NCBI RefSeq assembly: GCF_003711515.1
Contig: NW_021167086.1
Location: 649,285 to 713,284, forward strand
Direction of reading: 5' to 3'
Origin: Sodiomyces alkalinus F11
Taxonomy: Eukaryota; Ascomycota; Sordariomycetes; Glomerellales; Plectosphaerellaceae
DNA length: 64,000 nt
The notes beneath the pieces are model-generated. The model ran no database searches. It was not told where the DNA came from and saw only the letters and a list, made by a program, of their open reading frames with translations. A program made the translations under genes and the position numbers. This document shows positions 10,493 through 21,585 of this stretch, one piece after another. Position 1 is the stretch's first letter. Every line of letters begins with the position of its first letter.

Positions 10493-12683
10493 ATGGGGGT
10501 AGTCCTTGCACTCTGGCAAGTGGTGGTGTATGTTGTTCAGTTCTGGCAAAGGGTATGTCTCCTAGTCTCCTATGTCTCCTGTGTCTTCTCCATGCCCCTG
10601 TTCTCCATTGTGAATTCTGGATTGACATGTCAAATACGTTGCGACAAACAGAAATTCCGCGAATGGTACACCCGAAAGAGCCCCGTCGAGCTCTGGCTAG
10701 ACCTCCTCCGTAACGCCGAAACCTTTGAGGAATGGGAAGAGGCCGCCCTCCACCTCGACAACCTGCTAGGACTCGACCTCTGGAGGAATAACCCCACGTC
10801 GAAATACTATGACTACCGTCTCATCAACGAACGCTTAAACTCCCTCGTCGAGGCCCGCGAGGAGGACAACATCAACCAGCTCGTCAATCTCCTACGATCC
10901 GGCCTCGTCCGCAACCTCGGCAACATCAGTTCCCCCAAGCTTTATAACCGCGCCTTCGCCGGGACCAAGTACCTCATCGAAGAATACATCACCCAGGTCG
11001 CCGAAGCCGTCGAAGACGTGTCCGCCCTACCTACTACTCCTCCCCCTCACTCTCTCGACCACCACGCGTCCTTCGTCGCGGCTTCTCCCTCGCAGTGCCA
11101 AGGCTCCACCAGCTCGACGCAAACGGGCCGAAACACGACGCGGAACCGCCCCTCCACGGCCAGCGGCGAGACGACGACCAGTCCTACAACCCTCACAAAC
11201 CAGACCAAGCTGGACTTCCTCCACGATACCCGCCAGGCCTTCGGGCGGAGCACCCTCGTGCTGCAGGGCGGCGCCATCTTCGGCATGTGCCACCTCGGCG
11301 TCGTCAAGGCCCTCTTCCTGCGCGGCCTGCTCCCCCGCATCATCACCGGCACGGCCACGGGCGCCCTCATCGCCGCCCTCGTGGCCATCCACACCGAAGA
11401 AGAGCTCCCCAACGTCCTCAGGGGGGAGGGGATCGACCTGTCGGCGTTTGCGGGGAAGACCGAGGCGCAGGAGAACCGTGCCGACGCCGGCGACGGTAGC
11501 AATAACAATAACGATAACAATAACAACGAAGAGGGGCTGACGGCGGCGAGGAAAAAGGAACAGCAGCAGTCCTTCGCCACGAGGTGGCAGACGCTGCTAC
11601 GGCGGGCGAGACGGTTCTGGAAGGAAGGCTACTTCCTCGACGTCAAGGTGTTGGAGGATTGCGTCCGCGCCAATGTGGGGGATTTGACGTTTGAAGAAGC
11701 GTTTAATCGCAGTAAGAGGGTCTTGAACGTTACTGTGGCTACCGAGGGGCAGGGGGGCGTGCCGACGCTTCTCAACTATCTTACCGCACCCAATGTGGTA
11801 TGTTGGTTTTTTTTCTCCTTTCTTTTTTTCTTTTTTTTCTTCTTTTTTTTGGCAGCAAACAGGCCCTCCCCCCCCCCCCGAAACAAAAGAAAAAAAAGAG
11901 AAACGGGACACCGACGGGACAACGACGGACACCGAAAGTGAGCTGACATGGCAATAGTTAATCTGGACGGCGGCCGTAGCGTCAAATGGCTCCTCGCCAA
12001 GCCTGTATGGCCGCCGAGTGACCACAATCCTCTGCAAGGACGCCCAGGGCAACATCGTACCCTGGGCGCCGGCCAACATCATCGACTTCCGCCACTGGAC
12101 CCACGTGTCGTACTCGGACCGGGAGTCGCCGCTCTCGCGCATCGCCGAGCTGTTCAACGTCAACCACTTCATCGTGTCGCAGGCCCGGCCCTACCTCATC
12201 CCCTTCCTGCAGAGCGACATGCACGGCCCGTCGCTGCTGGAGACGGGGAGCCGCACCACCACGTCGGTCACGGCCTTTCTGGTGCGCATGGTGGGGCTGG
12301 AGCTGCGCCACCGCCTGCACCAGCTCGACACGCTGCGCATGCTCCCCGCGGGGATCCGCCGGTTCCTCGTCGACGAGCGCGTGCCCGCCGCGTCGATGAC
12401 GTTGGTGCCCGAGGTCACGGCGGGGGACTTTGTCAGGCTGCTGTTCGAGACGCCGACGCGCGAGGCCCTCGACTACTGGATCCTCCGAGGCGAGCGCAGC
12501 GTGTGGCCCGCCGTGGCGGCCTTGCGCGTCAGGTGCGCCGTCGAGAACGAGCTCGACCGGTCGTACCAGCGCGTGAGGCGGATTAAGGCTGGCGGGCTTA
12601 GGAGGAAGGGGTCGACGGCGTCGTCTTCGGGACCGGCGGCGGTTCTGGACCAGAAGAAGCAGAAACGACTCGGCGCGGCTTAG
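10493..12683 (+). CDS. Patatin/TGL-like protein with catalytic dyad lost (predicted pseudo-lipase)
   Basis: Belongs to the fungal Tgl3/Tgl4/Tgl5 patatin family of lipid-droplet triacylglycerol lipases. Three exons (10493-10552, 10652-11797, 11958-12683) give 643 residues. The family-specific N-terminal helical region, the patatin core and the C-terminal module (AELFNVNHFIVSQ, WILRGERSVWPAVAALRVRC) are all present. The active site is not. The oxyanion loop reads QGGAIFG instead of SGGGTFG-type. The nucleophile box reads G253-T-A-T-G257 instead of GxSxG, with Ala255 replacing Ser. The Asp-Gly of the catalytic DGS is His451-Val452. An Asn-rich insert lies near residues 304-315. The frame is intact and GC-rich, so a retained non-catalytic role is more likely than recent decay. 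The function is unknown. Confidence 0.87.

Positions 12684-12685
<2 letters not shown>

Positions 12686-12730
<45 letters not shown>
12686..12730. repeat. 45-base poly(T) run
   Basis: Uninterrupted T from the third base after the TAG of the patatin-like gene. Runs of this length are prone to slippage and length error. Confidence 0.9.
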
Positions 12731-12733
<3 letters not shown>

Positions 12734-13472
12734 TTGGATCTCGGCCCGTCGACCATCTGTACCATTCACGAAAGAGAAATGACATGCGAGTGCAAGTGGG
12801 TGATTCCCCGAGCCGAGACCCGGCCCGGGCAAGAGTTCGACCGCTTTACCGTCACGGAAGCCACGTGGACCTCCGGCCCGGCCGCTAGTGGTTCCGCCTC
12901 GTCCCGCCCTTCCCGAGGCTTCAGGCCCGGTAGCTGCCGACTCTCCTACTCTTCCCGTCTTCTTCTACTGACATTTCTGCCGTCTTGCATTTGTATCCAT
13001 GCGAGGTCAGCGTTGACATGGAAGACAAAAGAGACGAGGGCCAGAATTTGTAGAGCCCAAAGGTGAAAGGGTACTGGATTAGAAGATGGCACAGATGCCA
13101 CACCCCTTCACGTACGGCGGATTCTTCTTCCTCGACTGGCATTATCCTTCATGTTCTTTTCTTCTTTTCAATTGTTTCCCAGGGTCATCGAAATCTGCTG
13201 TACACAAGACAACCACGGTTACAGTAAGAAATGATGCCACTCAGTATGGCCCCCCGGTCCCGCCTCCGGCTGACCCTCTTGCCCTTCTGGTCCAACGCTC
13301 CGAGCTCTCCAAGCCTGGTGAATAGCGGGGGCCATTGACCACTGACGGTCCATTCGGCTGGTAGAAGTCGCGGTTCTCATTCCCATGTTTTTCCTTCAAT
13401 CGACGGTCGAGAAACGCCCCCTGTCACTCATTTAGCCTAAGATGCTGGGCTTCATCCCGACCATGTTTCCAA

Positions 13473-13500
13473 CAGTCCACAGTCCACAGTCCACAGTCCG
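13473..13500. repeat. CAGTCCA tandem repeat
   Basis: Four tandem 7-base units, the last with one change (CAGTCCG). Confidence 0.85.
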
Positions 13501-13784
13501 CACCACCGGAGACTCCACCGCTTCGGCACTTGTGGCGAGGCTTGTGAGCGTCGGAAATGGAAAATGCTGCATGACGTTGCGTTGAGAAAACATAAAATGA
13601 AGACGTTGTCCTCTTGCGACGCACATTCGGTGCGAGGCTCAGGCTTGGAGGAGAGATAATAGGCCCGGGGTTTTTCTTGAATATTCGAATCCCTTGCTTT
13701 CTGGTCCTCAACTGGCGATCGTCAATCAGCTCAGGTTCAAGTCAATTGGTGCTCCAAGGTGCTCACCTATCACCTATTTTCACC

Positions 13785-15212
13785 ATGTTCGCCGGCTTCT
13801 CCCTTCGGACGGCTTTGACGGCCTTGCTCGTCTTGGGCACAGCAACGTCCTCGGTCCTTGCGAGCGATCCCTGTGTGCCGAGAGATGAAGACAAAGATTG
13901 GGTTACGGTCTGGGGCGCCATGCCACAGCTGACTGAACCCCATAACTTGCCTCCGGTGCCCTTTGTAAGTCAATTGCTCCTGAGAAGTTCGGTCAGCGTA
14001 GACCAAGGTTAACACGACCGGCCGGGGGGGAAAAAACAGAACGAGACAGGACGCGTCTTCCACGACAGCACGATCCGCCAAACCGTCAAGGCATCGCTGG
14101 CCACATCGACTCTCCGTCTGGAGATCAGCAACGCCTTTGGCGGCTCCGACCTCCCCATCACCGCCGTCTCCGTGGCCCTCCCGGTAGACCCGTCCCGAGC
14201 CGGCGGTAGCGCCATCCAACCCAACACGGCGCAGGAGGTGACCTTCTCGGGCTCCCGCTCCATCATCGTCCCCCAGGGCGCCCTGGTGCTCTCCGACCCC
14301 ATCGACATCGCCGTCGAGTCCGAGTCGATCCTCGCCATCAGCATCTACCTCGCCGACGGCCAGACCACCAACGACCTCACCTCGCACCCGGGCAGCCGCA
14401 CCACCTCCTGGCTCGTGCACGGGAACCACGTCGCCGACGCCGACTTTAACAACGCCACCCCGTCGGACCACTGGTACCTCATCTCCGCGCTGGAAGCCCC
14501 GCTCAACACCCCCGGCGCGGACGAGGAGGCCGCCACCATCGCCATCATCGGCGACTCCCTCACCGACGGTCGTGGTTCTACCACCAACGCCAACAACCGC
14601 TGGCCCGACCAGCTCCTCGCCCGCCTCAACGCCGACAACAACGCCACCACATCGGCCCGCCGCCCGGCTATCGCGATCCTGAACCAGGGCGCCGGCGGCA
14701 ACCGCGTCCTCGCCGACGGGCTGGGCCCCAACGCCATGGCCCGCATCGACCGCGACGTCCTCTCGCACCCGGGCGTGCGCTACGTCCTCTTCTTCATCGG
14801 CGTCAACGACATCGGCACCGCCGCCGCCGAGCCGGGCCCGCAGGCCGTTGTCGGGGACCGCCTCGCGCAGGCCTTCCACCAGATGGCTACCCGGCTGCGG
14901 CGCCACGGGCTTGCCGTGTTCGGCGCGACGCTGACGCCCATGTCTGGCCCGGGCCAGGCGTACGGCCACCCGGAGCGGGAGAAGACGAGGCAGGGGCTCA
15001 ACGAGTGGATCCGCGCCGCCGAGGGGACGGTGTTCGATGCCGTGGTGGATTTTGATGCTATGGTGAGGGATCCGGAGAACCCGGAGACGTTGGCACCGCC
15101 TTACAACGAGGGGGATCACTTGCACTTGAGCCCTAGGGGGTATCAGGCTATGGCGGATGGGTTTGACTTGGAGTTGTTTGCCAGGTTTGCTGGCGCGGGG
15201 AGGAGGTTCTAA
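13785..15212 (+). CDS. Secreted SGNH (GDSL-like) hydrolase
   Basis: Predicted secreted esterase or lipase; the substrate cannot be named from sequence. Two exons (13785-13964, 14040-15212) give 450 residues. The N-terminus is a signal peptide: basic FSLRTAL, a hydrophobic stretch to about residue 27, then SDPCVPRDE. An N-terminal beta-rich domain precedes the catalytic part. SGNH blocks are complete: block I IGDSLTDGRG (nucleophile Ser233), block II Gly in GAGGNR (Asn281 nearby), block III GVND (Asn316), and block V D419-H-L-H422. N-glycosylation sequons are present, for example NET at 61. The gene is convergent with ERB1, with 246 bases between the stops. The signal peptide and catalytic residues make secretion and activity a fair inference. 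Confidence 0.9.
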
Positions 15213-15458
15213 GGGGTGGTGGAAGCGGATCGTCAGGGTCAGATTGTGCTGCTACGGCTCCAAGGGAAAACCGCATAATGCCTGCTCTTTCTTCACTTCA
15301 TCATACAAAACACTACCTAGGGGTAAAAGTTGGTTGACGTGTCTAGATTTCTTTTATTCCCAACGCCGCGCTGAAACAGGGGACGACAATATTTACAAGA
15401 GCCGTAGCCTGACCACATTCTTTTTTTTTTTTCTTTTCTTTTCTTTTTTCCCCTTTCA

Positions 15459-17940
15459 CTATGTCCACAGGATACATGTGCCATCCGCACCGGCACTGGC
15501 GCACCACGGTTCCTGAGGATGCCAGTCCACATCCATGACACCCAACTTGTTGACAACCTTGTGGCCTCTAAGCTGCTTGACCGGCACGATGGTCGGGTTC
15601 TCCATCAGGTCGCTAACCACCTTGCCATGGAAGATCTGCAGCGTGCCGTCGTCGCTCGCGTCGGCGAACAGGGGCAGCCCGCCGCGGTGGAACTTGACGG
15701 CGCGGATGGCCTCCGGGTGGAAGCGCATGGTCTTGTAGGGCCGCGTGGAGAGGTCGAGGTCGTGCCACAGCAGGCGGCGGTCGTACGAGCCGACGATGAT
15801 GTTGTCGCCGCCGGCGTGCACGTCGAAGGACGAGATCCAGCGCGCGCCCGGCTGCAGCACCTTGACCAGCTCGACCTTCTGCAGGTCGTAGCAGCGGATC
15901 TTGCGCTGCGTGGCCACGAACAGCAGCGGGCGCGACGGGTGCCACTGCGCCGTCTGCACCAGGCCCTGGAACCGCTTGAACGGGATCTGCGTGAGGTGCC
16001 GCGACAGCGTGTGGACCGCCACCGAGCTGCGCTGGCCCGTCGGGGACACGGTGCAGAGGTAGTCGCCGCGCCGTTGCCAGCTGATCGCCTTGACCGCTGC
16101 GCGCACCGTCACTTTGAGCAGCACGCCGAGGTCTTCCAGCTTGGCGCCCGGCCGGGACCACTTCGCCGGGGGCTCTTTCTTCGCGTCGGCGGCGGCAGAC
16201 GACGGCTGGGTTCCGTTGGTGGCGTAGCCGAAGCCGGCATCGAGGACGTCGCGGCTGTTCTTGTCGATGCCGTCGGCGCCGCGCGGGGGCACCGTGAGGA
16301 AGATGTCTTCCCCGGCGGCGGCGGCGAGGATGAAGGTGTCCTTGGTCGGACGCCACCGGACGGCGTTGACGGCCTCGTCGAGGCTCAGCTTGGCCATCCA
16401 TTCCTGGCGGCCGGTGCGGAGATGCCAGAGGCGGACCGTGCAGTCGTCGCCGCCGCTGGCGAGCCATTCGCCGTCCGGGCTGATGGCCAGGGACCGGACG
16501 CGGCCCTCGTGGCCGCGGAAAACGGTCTGGCAGGACGTCGGGAACGGCCTCAGCTCTTCGGGACGAGGCAGCTTGGGGAGCAGGGACGAAGGGTCGATGT
16601 TGAGCCTGTTCTTCCGAATACGGGGGGCCAGGTAGAGGTCCAGGCAACGCTCGAAGCGCTCCTTGACCAGGGAGCCGTAGGCCGGGACTTTTCGTAGCGA
16701 GTCGTATTTGGCAGGCACGTACTCCTTCTCCCTCTCTTCCGGGTCCTGCTTCTCCCATTCTTCCCTCTCGGCCTTGGTGGGGACGTACTCGGGCGGCGGG
16801 TTGTAGCTGAGGTCGAAGCCGGGCGGCGGGAGCTTGGGGGCGGCGATGTTCATGACGTTCGGCGGCTTGGCCTCTTCGTTGGCCCAGATGTCGTAGTAGG
16901 TCTCTTCCTTCTCGGCCTCCTCCTTCTCGCGCTCCTCGGGAGGCTTGTACGGCAGGATGCGGCCCTCCTTGATGGCGCGGACGAGCTTGGCGATGCGCTT
17001 GGCCTCGTACTTGGACGGGATGAAGCGACGCTTCGGCTCGGGGGCGGCACTGAGCGGCATCTTTTCCTCGACGGAGGTGAACCATTCGACCATTTCCTTG
17101 ATTATGAATGTTAGCAGTCAATGGATAAGAGATATGGAGTTGGTGAGAAAGAAGAAAAGAATAAAAGATGAAAAAAAGAAAGAAAAAAGAAAGAAAAAAA
17201 GGACTAACAGGGTATGGGTCGTAGCCCTCTTCAGGAATCTCATTCATCTGGACACGACGCAAAAGCTCGAGCTGGTCCTGAGTAAGGTTGAGCGGCTTGC
17301 CGGTAGCGGGATCGGTGAGGCCAGTCCAGCCCTTGGGAATCTCGATGGTTTCGAGGAGGGCATCAAGGGCCTCGCCCGTGGCCGGGCGCATGATCTTCTT
17401 GCCATTGATGTCGTAGCCAATATGGGGGTAGGAGTCGTAGAAGGAGAGGGGGATGTCGCCAATGGTGTTCTCGGGTCCCTGGGCGTCGGAGTCGTCGGAA
17501 TCATACACGGGGTTGATCTCTTCGTACTCGTAGCGGACACCGCCATTGGCGCCGGGAACGACTCTGTAGTTTGGCTCGTCGCCCTCGCCCTCGACTTCGT
17601 CTTCGCCAACTACGACATGGTCCGTTTTGCTGGTTTCGACAAGTTTGCGGTCGAAAGATTCAAGTCCTTCGTCGTCTGAAGGGATCTCGTCGCTTAGGAA
17701 GGCTTCGTCGTCGTCGTCATCTTCGTCCTCGTCCTCGTCGTCGACTTCGCTGTCGTCATTCAAGTCGGCGCCACTGTTCTCAGACCCTGACGTCTCAAAG
17801 TCCAAGTCATCCTCGTCATCTTCATCTTCACTCCCAGACAAGATGCCCTCCAAGGTGGCATGGGCGAGTTCATCGTCCGACACGGGATCGGCATCAGGTA
17901 GCGGTCCTTTCCGCTTCTTGGCGTTTTGTGGTGGCGCCAT
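15459..17940 (-). CDS. erb1: ERB1, ribosome biogenesis factor (BOP1 homologue)
   Basis: Erb1/BOP1 forms the PeBoW complex with Nop7 and Ytm1 and is needed for 27S pre-rRNA processing and 60S subunit assembly in the nucleolus. Two exons (17940-17209, 17096-15459) give 789 residues. A highly acidic N-terminus (about 20-105) is followed by the BOP1NT domain, including [43 protein letters not shown] and [23 protein letters not shown]-terminal WD40 propeller then runs to the end, with [12 protein letters not shown] and a last repeat ending CILWT. The intron uses a GTTAGT donor and an AAG acceptor. The gene is divergent from the Zn2Cys6 gene. Confidence 0.95.
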
Positions 17941-18836
17941 TGAAAAGGCTGAGATGGAGATAATTATGACGAAGCTGTCAATGAAGCGGTGGGAGCGAAG
18001 GATTGCTGGATGCCACGAATCAAGGCACCTGCTTCTCTGAGATGGCTGGATGGTTTTCGCTGGCGCTGGCGCTGGCTCGGTTTGGATCAATATTTTTTTT
18101 TCTTTTACTGTTCTGCCGCGAATGGACTGGGGGGGTCTTTTGACCGCTTTCTACAACGGGTCAATTGCGGGGCTTCATGACAGCCAATGGGATGGCCTCT
18201 GGGAATTCGCCAATTTCTCTGGATTTGGGGTAATTAGTGAATCCGGAGGACTCGATATCGGTACTGTAGCTGTACCGACATGCAACTTACGGAAACAAAG
18301 GAGGTGGGAGTCATCCTCAGAAATGTAAAAGTACCTCATGATTACCAACAGAACGGTCCGTTTTCGCCGTTGACCCAATGTACTGGGTACACCGTACTCC
18401 TACAGGTCGAAGTCCATTCCTCCCCCATCTCCCCCATGTCAGGTGTTCCTTTGAACGATGCCTGAACCATCCGGGTGGTTGTAGCCCTCTATGACCTGTA
18501 ACAACCCCCCCACCGGTCCCTCTTCCATTTTATCCATCTTCGTCTCATGAAATGAACCTCACTCATACGTCCAAGTACTGCTCCTTTTCTGACCACGTCT
18601 GTCCCGTTCCACACTCGGGTAAACCATCGAGTAAACCGAATAGAAGCTGAAGTGACATTTTCAGCTAGGAGACATTCCATTTATTGCCATATTTTACCGT
18701 ATTTTACTATATCCTCATAACAGAAAGAGGACGGCAAATACTTGGAAATTCGCATACCTATTTCTTCTACTGTCAATCCTACGGCCCTGACTTGTTTCCG
18801 GATACCCTCTTGTTGTCCTGCTCCCCTGCTACCAAC
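17941..18836. promoter_or_regulatory. Divergent spacer between ERB1 and Zn2Cys6 regulator
   Basis: About 900 bases serving both start sites. There is a T-rich tract near 18091-18106 and a short inverted GTACTGTAGCTGTAC-like element near 18260. No gene seen. Confidence 0.5.
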
Positions 18837-19196
18837 ATGATACGAAGTCAGCCGCCCAAGACCAAATCCGACAACGGGGTGGTGAAGCATCGAGCCTGTG
18901 ATGAGTGTCGTATGTCTTAATCCTTTGCCATCTTTTTCTCGCCCTCTTCTCCAGGCCAGCTTTCCCCGATGCCCGACTCCGGTGTCAGAAAGGAATCATG
19001 GCTGACTGTTCGACACAAGGGGCACGGAAGCTGGCCTGCTCTAAGGAGCCCGACGGCTGCTCTCGGTGTCGTCGCGAAGGGCTGAACTGCGTCTATTCGC
19101 CACAAAAGCCCATGGGGAGGCCACGAAAGCGCCGTCATCTCGAAGGGAGCGAGAGCGACGACCAACAAGTTGTCCCCAAGATGGTGGATACTACCC

Positions 19197-19228
<32 letters not shown>

Positions 19229-20680
19229 CAGGGCGCGAGTGCAGGATCGTCGATGACAGACCCTTTGCAGCTTCCGCTTCCCCTTCAGGTCCAATGTGCG
19301 GACCCCTCGAAGCAATCCGGCAGCACCACCATATCGGGGCTGGAGACTGACTTCTCCTGGTACAACGACACAGGCAAAGGCGACTTGGACGTGTTATCTT
19401 CGGCATCGTTTCTCGATACGTATTCGCATGCCAACGGAAGCATCATAGCATCTACGCTCCCCCTTGACTTTTCAACAGGCGGTCCTGATACGATGTTCGG
19501 CGAGCCGCCGTTTCCCTCCGACGACTTCCACTTTGGCGGTGCTAACCTCCTAGACGGCATCGATTTCAACGAGAGCTATTCCGCTGATAAGCCGGTGTTC
19601 CAAGACATCAGTGACGATCTCGCCGGAATCTTGTCTTCAGAGGCATTCCAAACGGCAACGCCAGCAGCAACAGCACCACCACCACTACCGTCCGCGGGAT
19701 TGGGACACACGGGCGACAGGGGCGACACGTCTGCCCTACCACTAGATCTTATTTCCGTTGCCCAAGGCCACTGCCACGGCCACGGCCACGGCGACTTCCC
19801 CAGCGACTCCTCGTCCTCCATATCCGGGGCCTCGGCTTCGGAAACTTCGCTCCAGACACCCCCTTCCGCCTGCGACTCCGTGGCCCCCGAAAACACCAGT
19901 CCCATGCACAACAAACACAACCACAAGGCTCTACCCCAGGCGTCGTGCGCCTGTCTGTCGCAGATCTACCTCTCCCTCGACGCCCTCTCTCGGCTACCAG
20001 AGGACGTCGTCCTGGCGATGGGCGTCGCACGCGCGGCAGCCAAGGCGGCCCACGACGTGGTGGTCTGCCCGGCCTGTAGCAAGCCGTTCGTCGACGACCC
20101 GGCGGTCCCGCTGCCGATCCAGTCCGTCCAGAACATGATGATGCTGGGAGCCCTGATCCCGACGACGGTCAACGCGTACATCAAGATCCTCGAGCTCGTC
20201 GACGAGGCCACGGCCCGGGCCAGGGAGAAGGGGGAGAAGATGGTCTTCCGCTTCACCGACTACGGCGGCCTCTGGGGCTGCCTGGGCGAGATGGACAAGG
20301 TCAGCTGCCGCAGTACCGTCGTCGAGATGTACGACAACCGCGTCATGGAGCCGGACCAGTGGCGCCACACGGTCCGCGCCGTGCTCAAGGTCGACCTGTA
20401 CGGCTTCCGGGTGGACGGGAGGACCACCGTCGACGAGAAGGTCGTCAGCGATGGTCACAGCCATAGTCACAGACGTAGTTATGACCACAGCTATGGCCAC
20501 CCCGGGCTCCGGGACGTCGTCACCGCCATGGAGAACCGGTCGAAGCGGCGCCACGACAATTTCGATGCCCTCGTCGCCGCCGGCCGACAGCCGATGTGTA
20601 GCCAGGGCACGAAGGACCGACCATGCTTGAAGATTGTGGAGATGGCGAGGCTGTCCCTGGAGAAGTTGGAGATTGCTTAG
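18837..20680 (+). CDS. Zn(II)2Cys6 transcription factor, AflR-like C-terminal region
   Basis: Predicted sequence-specific regulator; the targets are unknown. Two exons (18837-18909, 19020-20680) give 577 residues. The intron splits the zinc cluster after CDEC. Joined, it gives C21-x2-C24-x6-C31-x6-C38-x2-C41-x6-C48, a complete binuclear cluster, followed by a basic linker GRPRKRRH. The middle is disordered, with a poly-Thr run from an ACT microsatellite (about 19200-19227) and HGHGHG repeats. The C-terminal third (SCACLSQIYLSLDALSRLP, then a C-P-A-C motif) resembles the AflR-type regulatory domain. The intron ends in AAG. No biosynthetic cluster surrounds it, so a local cluster role is not supported. 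Confidence 0.88.
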
Positions 20681-21585
20681 GTTGTCTGAAGTACGGGAGT
20701 CCCCTCGGTAGGGAGCCGGGCAATACCGCCACTCTCAGGTCCGAGTCCGGAGTACCTACTCCGTGTACCTTACGAAACAAAATGTACAAAATGTTCCGTA
20801 CTACCTAGGTATAACACAAACTACCTTATGACTAAGTTGCCTATTCAGGGGCCATGGCCCTAAGCCTTTTATGGATCACTGGACCACTGGCCCATATAAA
20901 ATGTGTAACAGAGTGACAGCATCAAGAATTAGTGGCGTTCCTCCAAAGACCCCCAAGACCCCCCAAGAACCCCCCCCACCCTCAGCCCAACCAACAAGGC
21001 CACAAGGTGACGCCCCCCTTCACCTTCACGCACAGCCATCGTCCGTCCTTGGTTCTTCTGTCCTTATCAACTTCACCTAACCACCTATATTCCGTAAGGT
21101 CCTTTTCTTCACCTTAATCTTTTTTTCGTCTTTACAACCTTTCCTTCTCTTTCCTCTTTTCCTTCGACGGCTTCATTTACACGGGATAAAGCGTTGTCTA
21201 CCGGATTCAATATCTATCGCTCGATCCCTCGCTTACAACCATCTCCAACCGACATCTCTTCCGGATGCATCCACCGCAACGGTGATCTCCCTCTTCGTCT
21301 GGGGAAAAGCAGCCTAGCCGATCGACCCTCTCTCTGCTGCGCCACGTTCAATCCTCGTTCACTCTATCCGAACTCCTCCTGCTTGTGTCCAAGTCCATCC
21401 GTCCAACCTTTCTCCTCAATTCTCGCGACTTCGACCTACACGCACAACTCACGGCCCCACCTCCAAAACGGGCTGTCGATCGTCCCCTTGTTCGGCATCT
21501 TCGGACTTGCCCCTCCCGGTACACCTCGCCATCGCGACCGTAACCCCCTATCGACCCCGATACCATCCTCTCCACCCCGGTCAAC
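20681..21585. other. Spacer upstream of STIMATE-family gene
   Basis: About 900 bases. After the Zn2Cys6 stop come GTAC/CCTAGGTA motifs near 20755-20815. From about 20940 the + strand becomes strongly pyrimidine-rich, typical of a fungal core promoter and 5' leader. No gene seen. Confidence 0.5.

Larger units (their letters stand above)
12684..13784. other. Spacer between patatin-like and SGNH genes
   Basis: About 1.1 kb holding a 45-base T run directly after the stop codon and a 7-base tandem repeat at 13473-13500. I see no gene. The SGNH promoter must lie in its right part. Confidence 0.5.

Noticed and set aside
13770..15125. 451-codon frame on the - strand
   Set aside because: It lies antisense to the SGNH hydrolase, whose catalytic blocks and signal peptide identify the coding strand. 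Long antisense frames are expected in GC-rich genes.
15519..16697. 392-codon frame on the + strand
   Set aside because: Antisense shadow of the ERB1 WD40 region.
18837..20680. Possible secondary-metabolite cluster around the Zn2Cys6 regulator
   Set aside because: The neighbours are ERB1 and a STIMATE-family protein; no backbone or tailoring enzyme is nearby, so a local cluster role is not supported.
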